Source: Chloroflexota bacterium
GTDB lineage: Bacteria > Chloroflexota > Anaerolineae > Promineifilales > Promineifilaceae
Length of the DNA stretch: 64,000 nt
Direction: 5' to 3'
Assembly: GCA_014584575.1 (NCBI GenBank)
Contig: JACTMP010000026.1
Location: 108,470-172,469 of the forward strand
Position numbers and translations under genes: made by a program. Shown here in pieces: positions 34,453-43,583 of this stretch. Numbering within the stretch: position 1 is the first letter of the stretch; each line of letters starts with the position of its first letter. The notes below the pieces were generated by a model. That model did no database searches, had not been told where the DNA came from, and saw nothing but the letters and a program-made list of their open reading frames with translations.

Positions 34453-34609
34453 ATGTCACTCCATTTTGCCCGTGAGCCACATGCCGTTCACTGCCTGTAG
34501 TGTACCAGCAGAACGGTAATCCGCGAAGGACGCGGACTTCGATTTGTCGCAGGCTGGATGTGTCCTTCATAATTCATCCCTCATAATTCCTAATTCTAAA
34601 GGAGCAGAC

Positions 34610-35455
34610 ATGGTGAATCCTGAAGTGATGGTCGTCTTTTGGGGATTGGCTTCGGCACTGACCTGGGGGGCGGGTGATTTTAGCGGCGGGGTGGCGGCCA
34701 AACGCACGGCCGTGACCAGTGTGGTCATCGTCTCGCAAATAGTCGGTGGCCTGTTCCTGGCATTGCTGGCGCTGTTGTTCCGGGAGGCGCTGCCGTCACC
34801 GACTTCGCTGTTGATGGGGGTGTTGGCGGGCATCGGCGGCGTGATCGGGTTATTGGCGTTGTATGGGGGGTTGGCCAACGGCCGTATGGGTGTCGTGGCC
34901 CCGTTAGCGGCGGTCATTTCGGCGGCGCTGCCCGTTCTCGTCAGCCTGGTGACAGAAGGTCTGCCACAGGTCACACAACTGGCAGGGTTTGGGCTGGCGT
35001 TGCTGGCGGTGTGGCTGCTTTCTGGCATGGGTTGGCAAACGGCCATGCCCCGGCAGGAATTGGCCTATGCGGTTGTCGCCGGAACCGGTTTTGCCCTCTT
35101 TTTTATCTTCATTGATCGGGTGGAACCGGGTTCATTATTCTGGCCGTTAGCGGCGGCGCGCACGGTATCCGTCAGCCTGTTGACCATATGGGTGATGAGC
35201 CGGGGGGCATGGGTACGGCCGTTGCCCAACCAACTGCCGCTCATCGCCCTGGCGGGTGTGCTGGATGCGCTGGGCAACGCCTTTTTTGCTCTGGCGGCCC
35301 GCCTGGGGCGGTTGGATATGGCCGCCGTGTTGGCTTCGCTTTATCCCGGTTCCACCGTTTTGCTGGCGCGGCTGATATTGCAGGAACGGCTGACGCGCCG
35401 GCAATGGTTCGGCGTTTTGCTGGCGTTGGCGGCCCTGGTGTTGATTACCATTTGA
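34610..35455 (+). CDS. EamA/DMT-family transporter
   Basis: A 281-residue integral membrane protein with about ten predicted helices in two homologous EamA halves (first half from FWGLASALTWGAGDFSGG, second from ELAYAVVAGTGFALFFIF). ALYPGSTVLLARLILQERLT near the end matches the classic EamA signature (LxPxxxxLxxxxxLxE). It probably exports a small metabolite, identity unknown. The start at 34610 has an aaaggag site. Confidence 0.88.
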   Translation: MVNPEVMVVFWGLASALTWGAGDFSGGVAAKRTAVTSVVIVSQIVGGLFLALLALLFREALPSPTSLLMGVLAGIGGVIGLLALYGGLANGRMGVVAPLAAVISAALPVLVSLVTEGLPQVTQLAGFGLALLAVWLLSGMGWQTAMPRQELAYAVVAGTGFALFFIFIDRVEPGSLFWPLAAARTVSVSLLTIWVMSRGAWVRPLPNQLPLIALAGVLDALGNAFFALAARLGRLDMAAVLASLYPGSTVLLARLILQERLTRRQWFGVLLALAALVLITI

Positions 35456-35460
35456 GCGGA

Positions 35461-35495
35461 TAGACCTGACAGGTTTTCAAAACCTGTCAGGTCTA
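35461..35495. repeat. Perfect 35-bp palindrome, cctgtcaggttt family
   Basis: Exact 17-bp arms tagacctgacaggtttt and its complement around one c, six bases after the EamA stop. It is the best-preserved of six copies in the window. Confidence 0.9.
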
Positions 35496-35610
35496 AAACA
35501 TTACTGATTCTTTATGGACGGCTTTGTGAAAATATGGACAATACAGGCCAAAGCTGGCGCGGCTGGAAAACGGCCACAGCAGACACAACACTGATAAGCG
35601 GAGTGAAACA

Positions 35611-36495
35611 TTGCAGACGGCACAATTAGCAACCGCACAATGGCAAGATTACCACGAAGTGTATTATGAACGGCATCGCCACACCGTGGTAGGTAATTTG
35701 AAAATTGCCAGAGATATTTACAGCCCCCAACTCGATAACCGGCGTGATATTCTGGTTTATTTGCCCCCCTCCTACGAAAAATCCTACGGGCGTTACCCCG
35801 TGCTGTATATGCACGATGGCTACAACCTGTTCGACGAAGCCACCAGCTACGTGGGTGACTGGCAAGTGGACGAGACGATGGAACAATTAAGCGCCAATGA
35901 AGGGCTGGAAGCGATTGTGGTGGGTATTCCTAACATGGGCGCGGCGCGCATGGATGAATACAGTCCGTTCCGCGACCATCACTATGGCGGCGGGAAGGGC
36001 AAGGCGTATGTGGAGTTTATGGCCCATACGCTCAAGCCGATGATTGACGGCGCCTTTCGCACCTTGCCAGATAAACGGAATACCGGTTTGATGGGGTCTT
36101 CGATGGGGGGATTGATCAGCCTGTATGGATTTTTTGAATTCCCGGCGACATTTGGTTTCGCCGGCGTAATGAGTCCCTCGGTGTGGTTTGCACATGGGGC
36201 CATCTTCCGCTACCTCGAAAATATGCCGTTTCAGCAGGGGAAGATCTATCTGGATGCGGGGACGCGAGAGATGGGGGGATTCTGGCCGGATCAGCATGTA
36301 CTCATTTCGCGGTCACGGCACTATTACGGCCGTATCCGCCACCTGAAACGCCTGCTCGTCAAAAAAGGATACCGCCCCACGCGCCACCTGCTGCACATTG
36401 AAGCCAAAGGGGACGCCCACGATGAAGCTGCCTGGGGGCGGCGGATGCCCAATGCCATACGCTTTTTTCTGGGAGCGCCGATAAAAAGAGATTAG
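35611..36495 (+). CDS. Esterase of the Fes/esterase-D-like (PF00756) family
   Basis: A 294-residue alpha/beta hydrolase. The N-terminal beta region (DILVYLPPSYEKSYGRYPVLYMHDGYNLFDEATSY) is followed by nucleophile elbow MGSSMGGLISLYGFFEFP near residue 165 and a late acid/His region (EAKGDAHDEAAWGRRMPNAIRFFLG). Related proteins hydrolyse siderophore or trehalose esters; the substrate here is unknown. It starts with TTG at 35611, supported by a ggagtg site. No signal peptide is seen. Confidence 0.85.
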   Translation: MQTAQLATAQWQDYHEVYYERHRHTVVGNLKIARDIYSPQLDNRRDILVYLPPSYEKSYGRYPVLYMHDGYNLFDEATSYVGDWQVDETMEQLSANEGLEAIVVGIPNMGAARMDEYSPFRDHHYGGGKGKAYVEFMAHTLKPMIDGAFRTLPDKRNTGLMGSSMGGLISLYGFFEFPATFGFAGVMSPSVWFAHGAIFRYLENMPFQQGKIYLDAGTREMGGFWPDQHVLISRSRHYYGRIRHLKRLLVKKGYRPTRHLLHIEAKGDAHDEAAWGRRMPNAIRFFLGAPIKRD

Positions 36496-36550
36496 AGATT
36501 GGAGATTGGAGATTGAGTATTGAAAATCTCCAATCTCAATCTCTAATCTC
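36489..36550. repeat. agagattggagattg array forming a hairpin
   Basis: Near-tandem agattggagattggagattg is followed by its complement aatctccaatctcaatctctaatct. The same motif family recurs at 39121-39199, 53096-53163 and 56171-56233, always in gaps just ahead of genes. Confidence 0.8.
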
Positions 36551-36697
36551 ATCCTTTCTCATTTATCACCTATCTCCCACACCAATTTGTTGCCTTGAAC
36601 CTGTTCACTCTGTAGGATTGCGGGTATTGACTACCCGACCTCTATCGCTGCGTACAATCCACAACATCAACGGCCGTCTGGGAAGGACAATAAGGGT

Positions 36698-37507
36698 ATG
36701 ACACAAAGTAACGAGAATGAATTCCAAATGAAAACCAGCCTGTTATCAGGAATATCAGTAGGCCGCCTATGGAGCAGCCGGGCTGATCTGGCGCGGAAAT
36801 ACCAGCGAGCGTTTATCGCCGTTGCTGTGCTTATCTTGCTGGGGCTGCTGGCCTGGCAGTTCCAACAGCAGGTGTTGGCCGCCTTTTCCATTTTGCAGGA
36901 TCAGGCGGCGGTGAGCGCCTACATCCAGAGTTTTGGCGTTTTAGGGCCGCTGGTGTTGGGTATCGGCCATTATTTGCAGGTGATCATTGCCTTCATTCCG
37001 GGGCATGTGTTTGTGCTGGCGGGTGGATATTTGTATGGGTTTTTACCTGGCCTGGTGCTGAACATGTTGTTTGTGGTCACAGCCAGCCAGTTGGGCTTTT
37101 TTCTGGCCAAGAAGGCAGGACGGCCGTTAGTCGGCAAATTTGTAGACGCCCCCACCCTGGACAAATGGCAGGCCATCGCCGATAAGCGGGGCGTCACCTT
37201 TTTCACCATCGCTTTTATCCTGCCCGTGTTTCCCTCCGATGCCATGAATTTTGTGGCCGGGTTGGCGGGCATGGACGGCCGTAAATTCCTCATCGCCAAC
37301 TTTTTTGGCCGCCTGCCCAGCGTGGTCTTGATGAGTTTTATTGGCGCGTATGGGCTGGAATTTTCCAATACGGTGCGGGGGCTGCTGGTGGTGGCCGTCG
37401 TGCTGGTCTATGTGGTGGGGCGCTACGTCATCCTGCAAATTGAACGGCAGCACAGCGGTGAAGTTTATAAACCACCGGTAACGCAAGAGGGTGGACTGGG
37501 CGATTGA
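36698..37507 (+). CDS. VTT-domain (TVP38/TMEM64/DedA-like) membrane protein
   Basis: A 269-residue membrane protein with about five or six helices. The SNARE-associated/VTT core is recognisable from IPGHVFVLAGGYLYGFLPG, through ASQLGFFLAKKAGRPL (GxxxG-type), to VFPSDAMNFVAGLAGM and FGRLPSVVLMSFIG. VTT proteins are linked to lipid scrambling or undecaprenyl-phosphate recycling. A MITE-like element begins 13 bases after the stop, so its insertion may have changed the 3-prime end. Confidence 0.85.
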   Translation: MTQSNENEFQMKTSLLSGISVGRLWSSRADLARKYQRAFIAVAVLILLGLLAWQFQQQVLAAFSILQDQAAVSAYIQSFGVLGPLVLGIGHYLQVIIAFIPGHVFVLAGGYLYGFLPGLVLNMLFVVTASQLGFFLAKKAGRPLVGKFVDAPTLDKWQAIADKRGVTFFTIAFILPVFPSDAMNFVAGLAGMDGRKFLIANFFGRLPSVVLMSFIGAYGLEFSNTVRGLLVVAVVLVYVVGRYVILQIERQHSGEVYKPPVTQEGGLGD

Positions 37508-37520
37508 CGCCAGTATCCGT

Positions 37521-37674
37521 CAGCAATTTTCAGTTTGGCAAAACCTGGCGATTGAAATCGCGGCAACAGAAAACAAAGTCGGCCTTCGCCGACTATTTCC
37601 AGTCGGCGAAGGCCGACTTTGCCCCTTGTTGGTGCAGATTTATCTGCCGCCGCCAATCAAACTGAGAATTGCTG
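37521..37674. mobile_element. MITE-like element, copy 2 (154 bp) with exact 9-bp target duplication
   Basis: The element is flanked on both sides by agtatccgt (37512-37520 and 37675-37683). The ends are cagcaattttcagtttg and the complement of cagcaattctcagtttg, with one mismatch between arms. The interior holds the perfect hairpin gtcggccttcgccgac/gtcggcgaaggccgac. It has no coding capacity. Exact flanking duplications are strong evidence of transposition. Confidence 0.92.
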
Positions 37675-37732
37675 AGTATCCGTCCCTGGTTGGCGTTGAA
37701 TAGATGGCTGGATCGGCTACAATCCGCCGTTT

Positions 37733-39124
37733 ATGGAACAAACACAGCCCGATGAAGCGTTTGAACGCGCTTTAGATTATCTCTACAGTTTTTTCAACTT
37801 TGAGCAGCCGGCCGAAGACCGCTACGCCTCGGCCAAAATTGACATTTTCCGGCCGCGGCAGTTGTTGTCCCACCTGGGCGATCCCCAAAACCGCTACCCG
37901 GCCATCCACATCGCGGGCACAAAGGGCAAAGGCAGCGTGGCCGCCATGTGCGCCTTTAGCCTGCGGGCGGCAGGCTACCGGGTGGGGCTATATACCTCGC
38001 CCCATCTGCAAGAGTTCCGCGAGCGCATTCGCATTCTCACGCCGGATGACCCAGACGGCCGTATCCCTCCCGCCGCTTTTGTCCACCACATCGAGCAATT
38101 GAAACCGGCCGTCGCCGCCACACCGGGCACCACCTGGTTTGAAATCCTCACGGCCGTCGCCTTCCTCCATTTTGCCCAGGAACAAATTGACGTGGCTGTG
38201 CTGGAAGTGGGCATGGGTGGGCGGTTGGACGCCACCAACGTCGTCACCCCGCTCGTCTCCGTCATCACCAGCCTCAGCCTGGATCACATGAAATACCTGG
38301 GTGATACCCTGGCCCAAATCGCCTTTGAAAAGGGGGGCATCATCAAGCCAGGCATACCCGTCATCAGCGCCAGCCAGCAGCCGGAGGCGCTGGACGTGCT
38401 GCGCCAACTGGCAACCGAACGGGAAGCGCCCCTGAGCGTGATCGGGCAGAACTGGCACTATCACGGCCGTACTCCTACTACCGGTGAGCAAGAACTGATC
38501 ATCACCCATTCCCCCGATCCCGCTTTTATACCCGACGACACGACCTTTCCGCTCGCACTCTTCGGCAATTTCCAGTTGGAAAATGCCACCCTGGCGCTGG
38601 CGGCGTTGCAGGTGGCACGGCCGTCCTTCCCCCGCCTCACCCTCGCTGCCTGCCGTGAAGGGTTGGCCGGTGTGGTCTGGCCCGGCCGGCTACAAATTTT
38701 GCACCAGTCCCCAGACACGCCCACTTTATTGGCCGACTGCGCCCACAACCCGGACTCTGCCCAAAAGTTGAGTTATGAACTGCGGCATCATTATCGGTAC
38801 GGCCGTCTCTGGTTCATCTTCGGCAGCGCCCGTGACAAAGATTTCCGCCAGGAATTGGCCGCCCTGCTGCCCGCTGCCGCCGGTATCATCACCACCACCG
38901 TCAACCACCCTCGCTCGGCTACCCCCGAAGAACTGGCGGCGCTGGCCGAAGAATTAGGTGCAAAAGCATACCCGGCAGTGGATATGGACACGGCCGTGAG
39001 CCTGGCCTGGACCCTCGCCGCCCCCGGCGACCTCATCTGCGTCACCGGCTCCATCTACATCGTCGGCGATTTGCTTAATCGCTGGGACAGTCTACAATCC
39101 GAACTCATACAGAAAGGAGATTGA
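37733..39124 (+). CDS. folC: Bifunctional folylpolyglutamate/dihydrofolate synthase
   Basis: A 463-residue Mur-ligase-family enzyme that adds glutamates to folates, and in many bacteria makes dihydrofolate. The P-loop HIAGTKGKGSVAAM lies near residue 59. YTSPHLQEFRERIRI, LEVGMGGRLDATNVV near 158, SLDHMKYLGDTLAQIAFEKGGIIKPG near 183 and the C-terminal DCAHNPDSAQ near 335 are all canonical. The stop codon lies within the first bases of a simple repeat. lon begins 80 bases later. Confidence 0.95.
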   Translation: MEQTQPDEAFERALDYLYSFFNFEQPAEDRYASAKIDIFRPRQLLSHLGDPQNRYPAIHIAGTKGKGSVAAMCAFSLRAAGYRVGLYTSPHLQEFRERIRILTPDDPDGRIPPAAFVHHIEQLKPAVAATPGTTWFEILTAVAFLHFAQEQIDVAVLEVGMGGRLDATNVVTPLVSVITSLSLDHMKYLGDTLAQIAFEKGGIIKPGIPVISASQQPEALDVLRQLATEREAPLSVIGQNWHYHGRTPTTGEQELIITHSPDPAFIPDDTTFPLALFGNFQLENATLALAALQVARPSFPRLTLAACREGLAGVVWPGRLQILHQSPDTPTLLADCAHNPDSAQKLSYELRHHYRYGRLWFIFGSARDKDFRQELAALLPAAAGIITTTVNHPRSATPEELAALAEELGAKAYPAVDMDTAVSLAWTLAAPGDLICVTGSIYIVGDLLNRWDSLQSELIQKGD

Positions 39125-39199
39125 GAGATTAGGAGATTAGGAGATTGAGAGATGGCACAAATTACCAGTCTCTCAATCTCCCAGTCTCTTAATCTCTTT
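39121..39199. repeat. gagattagg array and hairpin between folC and lon
   Basis: Direct repeats of gagattag(g) are followed by their complement agtctctcaatctcccagtctcttaatct. It belongs with the arrays at 36489, 53096 and 56171, and occupies almost the whole folC-lon gap. Confidence 0.8.
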
Positions 39200-39204
39200 C
39201 TGAA

Positions 39205-41703
39205 ATGGACGACGACGAATTCGACTTTGACTTTGACCAATACCCCAACTTCCTGGATGCCATGCCTGGCCTGGGCGGCGAACTTTTTCCCGATAAAGAG
39301 CTAGAGGAAGACGAAGAGGGGTTCATTGAATGTGCTTTTTTGCCCCTGCGGGACATTGTATTGTTCCCGCAAATGGTCATGCCCCTTTTCATCGGCCGGG
39401 AACGTTCATTAGAAGCGGTGCGCGCCGCCATCGCCAATGATGAAAACCTGATTGTCGCCACCCAACGCAACAGCGACGTACTCGACCCCAGCCTCAGCGA
39501 CATGTACGCCATCGGCACCGAAATTACCATTGGCAAGGCGCTGCGGATGCCGGACAACAGCACCAGCGTCCTGGCCCAGGGGCGGCGGCGGGTGGAAATT
39601 GTGGAATTCACCCAATGGGAACCGTACATCCGCGCCAGAGCACGCCCCGTGCATGAGCCAATGGAGTGGGATCGCAATACCGAAGCGTTGATGCGGGCCG
39701 TCATCACCCTCTTTGAAAAGATGGTCTCGCTCAACCGCAGTATGCCCGAAGACGCCTACACCTTCGCCATCAACATTGACGAACCGGGCTGGCTGGCCGA
39801 CTTCATCGCCTCCACCCTCAGCGTACCCGTAGATGTGCGCCAGGACATCCTGGAAACGCTGGACGCCAACGAGCGGCTGCAAAAAGTGAGCATCGTCGTC
39901 GCTAAAGAGCTAGACGTGCTGGAACTGGAAAACCAGATTCATTCCAAAGTGCAGCAAGAGGTAGACAAGTCACAGCGGGAACATTTCCTGCGTGAGCAGA
40001 TGCGCGTCATCCAGGGCGAATTGGGCGAGGGGGACATCTTCACCCAGGAGATCAACGAGGTGCGCGAATTTGCGGCCCAAAAACCATTGCCCGACGATGT
40101 GCGCGCCAAAGTGGACAAGGAGATCGCCCGCCTCAACGCCATGCCGCCCATGTCGCCGGAAGTGGGCATCATCCGCACCTACATTGACTGGATTCTGGCG
40201 CTGCCCTGGCAAGAAACCACCACCGACAATCTGGACGTTTCCCACGCGGCGCAGGTACTCAATGGCGACCATTACGGCCTGGATCGGGTGAAAGACCGCA
40301 TTTTGGAATACATTGCCGTCAAAAAAATCGCCCCGGAGACGATGCGCAGCCCGATTTTGTGTTTTGTGGGGCCGCCGGGCACAGGCAAAACGAGTATCGG
40401 CCGTTCCATTGCCACTGCGCTCGGCCGCCAGTTTGTGCGTATCAGCCTGGGCGGGGTGCGCGACGAGGCGGAAATTCGTGGCCATCGCCGCACCTACATT
40501 GGCGCCATGCCGGGGCGCATTATTCAAGCCATGCGCCGCGCCGGGACGAAGAACCCGCTCTTTATGCTGGACGAAATTGACAAGTTGGGCAACGATTTTC
40601 GCGGCGACCCGTCGTCGGCGCTGCTGGAAGTGTTGGACCCGGAGCAAAATTTCTCCTTCTCTGACCATTATCTCGACCTGGATTTTGACCTGTCGCAGGT
40701 GATGTTTGTGACCACAGCCAATTACCTGGACGCCATCCCCTATGCGCTGCAAGACCGGATGGAGGTGATTGAGTTTCCGGGTTATCTGGAAGAAGAGAAG
40801 ATGGAGATTTGCCGCCAATTCCTGGCCCGCCGCCAGTTGGAAGCGCATGGGTTGGACAAATACGGCATCCGTTTTGAAGAAGAATCGCTCAAGACCATCA
40901 TCCGCCGTTACACATTGGAAGCAGGCGTGCGCAATCTGGAGCGGGAAATTGCCAATGTGTGCCGCAAGGTGGCGCGGGATGTGGCCGAGGAGCGCAAATT
41001 TACCCGGCGCATTACCGCTCGTCGTGTGGAGGAATTGCTTGGCCCGCCGCGCTTCTCTGAGGAGGGGTTGCAGGATGAGGATCAGGTGGGGGTGGCCACG
41101 GGCGCGGCGTGGACGGCCGTTGGCGGCGACATCATGTTTATCGAAGTCAACCTTATGCCCGGCAAGGGTGGGATGCAGCTCACCGGGCAGTTGGGCGAGG
41201 TGATGCAGGAGAGCGCCCAGGCGGCGCTGACCTATGCCCGCAGCATGGCGGAAGCCCTGGGCGTAGACCCCAAACGGTTTGAAGAGACGGACATTCATTT
41301 GCACGTGCCCGAAGGGGCGGTGCCCAAAGATGGCCCATCGGCGGGGGTGGCGTTGGCCACGGCCATCATCTCTGCCTTTACCGACCGCCCCATCTTCCGC
41401 GAGGTGAGCATGACCGGGGAGATTACGCTGCGCGGCCGGGTGCTGCCGGTGGGTGGGGTGCGCGAAAAGGCGCTGGCCGCCCGCCGCGTCGGGATCAAGA
41501 CCTTCATCCTGCCCAAGAAGAATGAATCTGACCTGGAAAACATCCCCAAGAAGCTGCGCCAGGATTTGAACTTTGTGTTTGTGACACGCATGAGCGAGGT
41601 ATTGGGGGTGGCTTTACACACCCAACCGCGCATCCGTAAACGGCCGTCGCCCCTGAAAAAAACATTGCCCACCATTAGCCCACCGACGGCGCCGCCGTCG
41701 TGA
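39205..41703 (+). CDS. lon: ATP-dependent protease Lon (LonA)
   Basis: An 832-residue cytoplasmic quality-control protease. An unusually acidic 40-residue N-terminal extension precedes the LAN substrate-binding domain (ECAFLPLRDIVLFPQMVMPL onward). The AAA+ module has Walker A GPPGTGKTS near residue 390 and Walker B LFMLDEIDKL near 452. The protease domain has catalytic Ser in KDGPSAGVALA near 712 and Lys in GGVREKALAARR near 753. The tail is Pro-rich. No heat-shock element was identified upstream. Confidence 0.96.
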   Translation: MDDDEFDFDFDQYPNFLDAMPGLGGELFPDKELEEDEEGFIECAFLPLRDIVLFPQMVMPLFIGRERSLEAVRAAIANDENLIVATQRNSDVLDPSLSDMYAIGTEITIGKALRMPDNSTSVLAQGRRRVEIVEFTQWEPYIRARARPVHEPMEWDRNTEALMRAVITLFEKMVSLNRSMPEDAYTFAINIDEPGWLADFIASTLSVPVDVRQDILETLDANERLQKVSIVVAKELDVLELENQIHSKVQQEVDKSQREHFLREQMRVIQGELGEGDIFTQEINEVREFAAQKPLPDDVRAKVDKEIARLNAMPPMSPEVGIIRTYIDWILALPWQETTTDNLDVSHAAQVLNGDHYGLDRVKDRILEYIAVKKIAPETMRSPILCFVGPPGTGKTSIGRSIATALGRQFVRISLGGVRDEAEIRGHRRTYIGAMPGRIIQAMRRAGTKNPLFMLDEIDKLGNDFRGDPSSALLEVLDPEQNFSFSDHYLDLDFDLSQVMFVTTANYLDAIPYALQDRMEVIEFPGYLEEEKMEICRQFLARRQLEAHGLDKYGIRFEEESLKTIIRRYTLEAGVRNLEREIANVCRKVARDVAEERKFTRRITARRVEELLGPPRFSEEGLQDEDQVGVATGAAWTAVGGDIMFIEVNLMPGKGGMQLTGQLGEVMQESAQAALTYARSMAEALGVDPKRFEETDIHLHVPEGAVPKDGPSAGVALATAIISAFTDRPIFREVSMTGEITLRGRVLPVGGVREKALAARRVGIKTFILPKKNESDLENIPKKLRQDLNFVFVTRMSEVLGVALHTQPRIRKRPSPLKKTLPTISPPTAPPS

Positions 41704-41739
41704 GAGGGTGAGCAGGTGATGGGGTGAGCAGGTGATGAG

Positions 41740-43572
41740 GTGATTGAAGTGCTTTCTAACGCGCTTCAGCGCGTTTTCCGTATCAGCCTGGGGATTCCAT
41801 CCCCAGGTTCGCCCACCAGACCTGACAGGTTTAGCAAACCTGTCAGGTCTTTTGCTCTGTGGGTTCTTCTTTTTCTATTAGCTGCCTGCCAGCCAACGGC
41901 CGTTGACCCCACCCCTACCCGCCTGAGTTTGCTGGCAGCGCCCATGAACCCGGAGGCGTTGGCCGCGCAAATCCCGGCTTTAGCCACACGCCGGGCACAG
42001 GTGGCGGCGGCGCTGCAAAGCAGCCCACCGGTTCTTATATTGGCCGGCCTGGATGGCGAGGCGGCGCAGGCGCAAACAGTGGCGCTGCAAAACACCGATT
42101 TCCTGGTATACACCATAGACTCCACCACCGGCCAACCGCTGCGCACCGAGATTATGGCAGTACGGCCGTCCCTCCCCTCCGACCAACCTGCCAATACCAC
42201 CTGCACACCCGACCACTGCTACCGGGTGGAACTGTATAACTACGCCCTGAATACAACGACGGTGGCGCTGGTGGACACGGCCGTTGGGCAAGTCGTTTCC
42301 GTCGCCCATCTGGACAATGCCCAGCCGGAGATTCCGCCCGCCCTGGCCGACCTGGCCGTGCAGATCGCCCGCCACGCCCCGGAAGTGATCGCCGCCTTGG
42401 GCGGAATTGAAGCCGATGCTGTGATGCCCAACGTCAAAACTGCCCTCAACGGCAGCCAGTGTGAACGGTCGCAGCATCTATGCGTGGCCCCGACTTTTTT
42501 GTTGGGCGACCAGGCGTTGTGGGCCATTGTGGATTTGACGGATGAGCGGCTGGTGGGCATTCGCTGGACGGATTTGGGCGTCAGCGGTACACCATCTGCT
42601 GTGACCGAGCGCGTTTTGCAAAACGAGATCGTCTACGAAACCTACTGCAAACAAAGCCAGACGCTGGCGCAGGGGGATTGGACGATGGATTTCATCCTCA
42701 CCGGCTCTGATGGCCTCAAACTGACCGATGTTTCCTACCAGGGTCGCCCGGTGTTGAACAGCGCCACCCTGGTGGACTGGCACGTCAGTTATTCGCGGCA
42801 AGACGGCTTTGGCTACAACGACGCCATCGGCTGCCCCATCTTTAGCGCGGCGACGGTGCTGGCTTTTGAAGGGCCAAAGGTGGAAGAAATCGTGGAAAAT
42901 GGCACGGCCGTTGGGTTTGCCCTCGTCCAGGATTTCCGCAGCCCGGATTGGCCCGTCCCCTGTAATTACCGGTATGAACAGCGATATGAGTTTTATGCGG
43001 ACGGCCGTTTTCGTGTGTTAGCCGTTAATCATGGTCGGGGCTGCGGCGATGACGGCACCTACCGCCCCGTGCTGCGGTTGGATGTGGTCGGCAGCGGTGA
43101 GGGCACGGCCGATACCTTTGCCACCTGGGACGGGCAAAACTGGCAGCCCTGGACGGCCGAAGGCTGGCAGCAGATAAACAATACCACCCCGGCTACACCT
43201 GACGGGGCGCAGTTCCAACTGACGGGGGCGGACGGCCGTGGTTTTGCCATCCAACCACTGCGCAGCGAACGCGGCGACCCGGCGCACCTCTACCTGACGC
43301 GCACCAGCCCGGACCACGACGAAGGCAAAACCGACCTGCCCAGCCTGGGTTCTTGCTGCAATGCCGATTACCGGCAGGGGCCGGAACAGTTCATGTCCCC
43401 GCCCGAACCCACCGCCGGTCAAGACCTGGTGCTCTGGTTTGTGCCCGAATTGCAGAATGACGCCACCCCCGGCCAGGAGTATTGTTGGGCCGACACCGTC
43501 ATTGAGGATGGTGTGCCTGTGGCCCGCTCCTGGCCCTGTTATGCCGGGCTGTTTTTTACGCCCGTGCCTTGA
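41740..43572 (+). CDS. Lipoprotein with weak copper-amine-oxidase resemblance
   Basis: 610 residues if translation starts at GTG 41740 (GTG 41749 is the only other option before the signal peptide). The first about 38 residues are encoded by three consecutive palindromes. A lipoprotein signal follows (FALWVLLFLLAACQP). The central part reads like an amine oxidase: PepSY-like N domains, FILTGSDGLKLTDVSYQGRPVL, a Y.DAIG segment, then NYRYEQRYEFYADGRFRV where the TPQ Tyr would sit. The Thr of the TxxNY motif and the His-x-His copper ligands are absent, so oxidase activity is doubtful. It is followed directly by another lipoprotein. Confidence 0.6.
   Translation: MIEVLSNALQRVFRISLGIPSPGSPTRPDRFSKPVRSFALWVLLFLLAACQPTAVDPTPTRLSLLAAPMNPEALAAQIPALATRRAQVAAALQSSPPVLILAGLDGEAAQAQTVALQNTDFLVYTIDSTTGQPLRTEIMAVRPSLPSDQPANTTCTPDHCYRVELYNYALNTTTVALVDTAVGQVVSVAHLDNAQPEIPPALADLAVQIARHAPEVIAALGGIEADAVMPNVKTALNGSQCERSQHLCVAPTFLLGDQALWAIVDLTDERLVGIRWTDLGVSGTPSAVTERVLQNEIVYETYCKQSQTLAQGDWTMDFILTGSDGLKLTDVSYQGRPVLNSATLVDWHVSYSRQDGFGYNDAIGCPIFSAATVLAFEGPKVEEIVENGTAVGFALVQDFRSPDWPVPCNYRYEQRYEFYADGRFRVLAVNHGRGCGDDGTYRPVLRLDVVGSGEGTADTFATWDGQNWQPWTAEGWQQINNTTPATPDGAQFQLTGADGRGFAIQPLRSERGDPAHLYLTRTSPDHDEGKTDLPSLGSCCNADYRQGPEQFMSPPEPTAGQDLVLWFVPELQNDATPGQEYCWADTVIEDGVPVARSWPCYAGLFFTPVP
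41758..41850. repeat. Three palindromes in a row at the 5-prime end of the lipoprotein frame
   Basis: aacgcgc/gcgcgtt at 41758-41775, cctgggga/tccccagg at 41787-41807 and the cctgtcaggttt-family palindrome with 15-bp arms at 41818-41850. The three units are unrelated to one another and stacked within 93 bases. Confidence 0.85.
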
Positions 43573-43583
43573 AAGAGCAAGTA

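Noticed and set aside
39970..41304. Long open frame of 444 codons antisense to lon
   Set aside because: It is the mirror of a motif-complete Lon gene. High GC and lack of stops in one antisense frame explain it, and it shows no domain.
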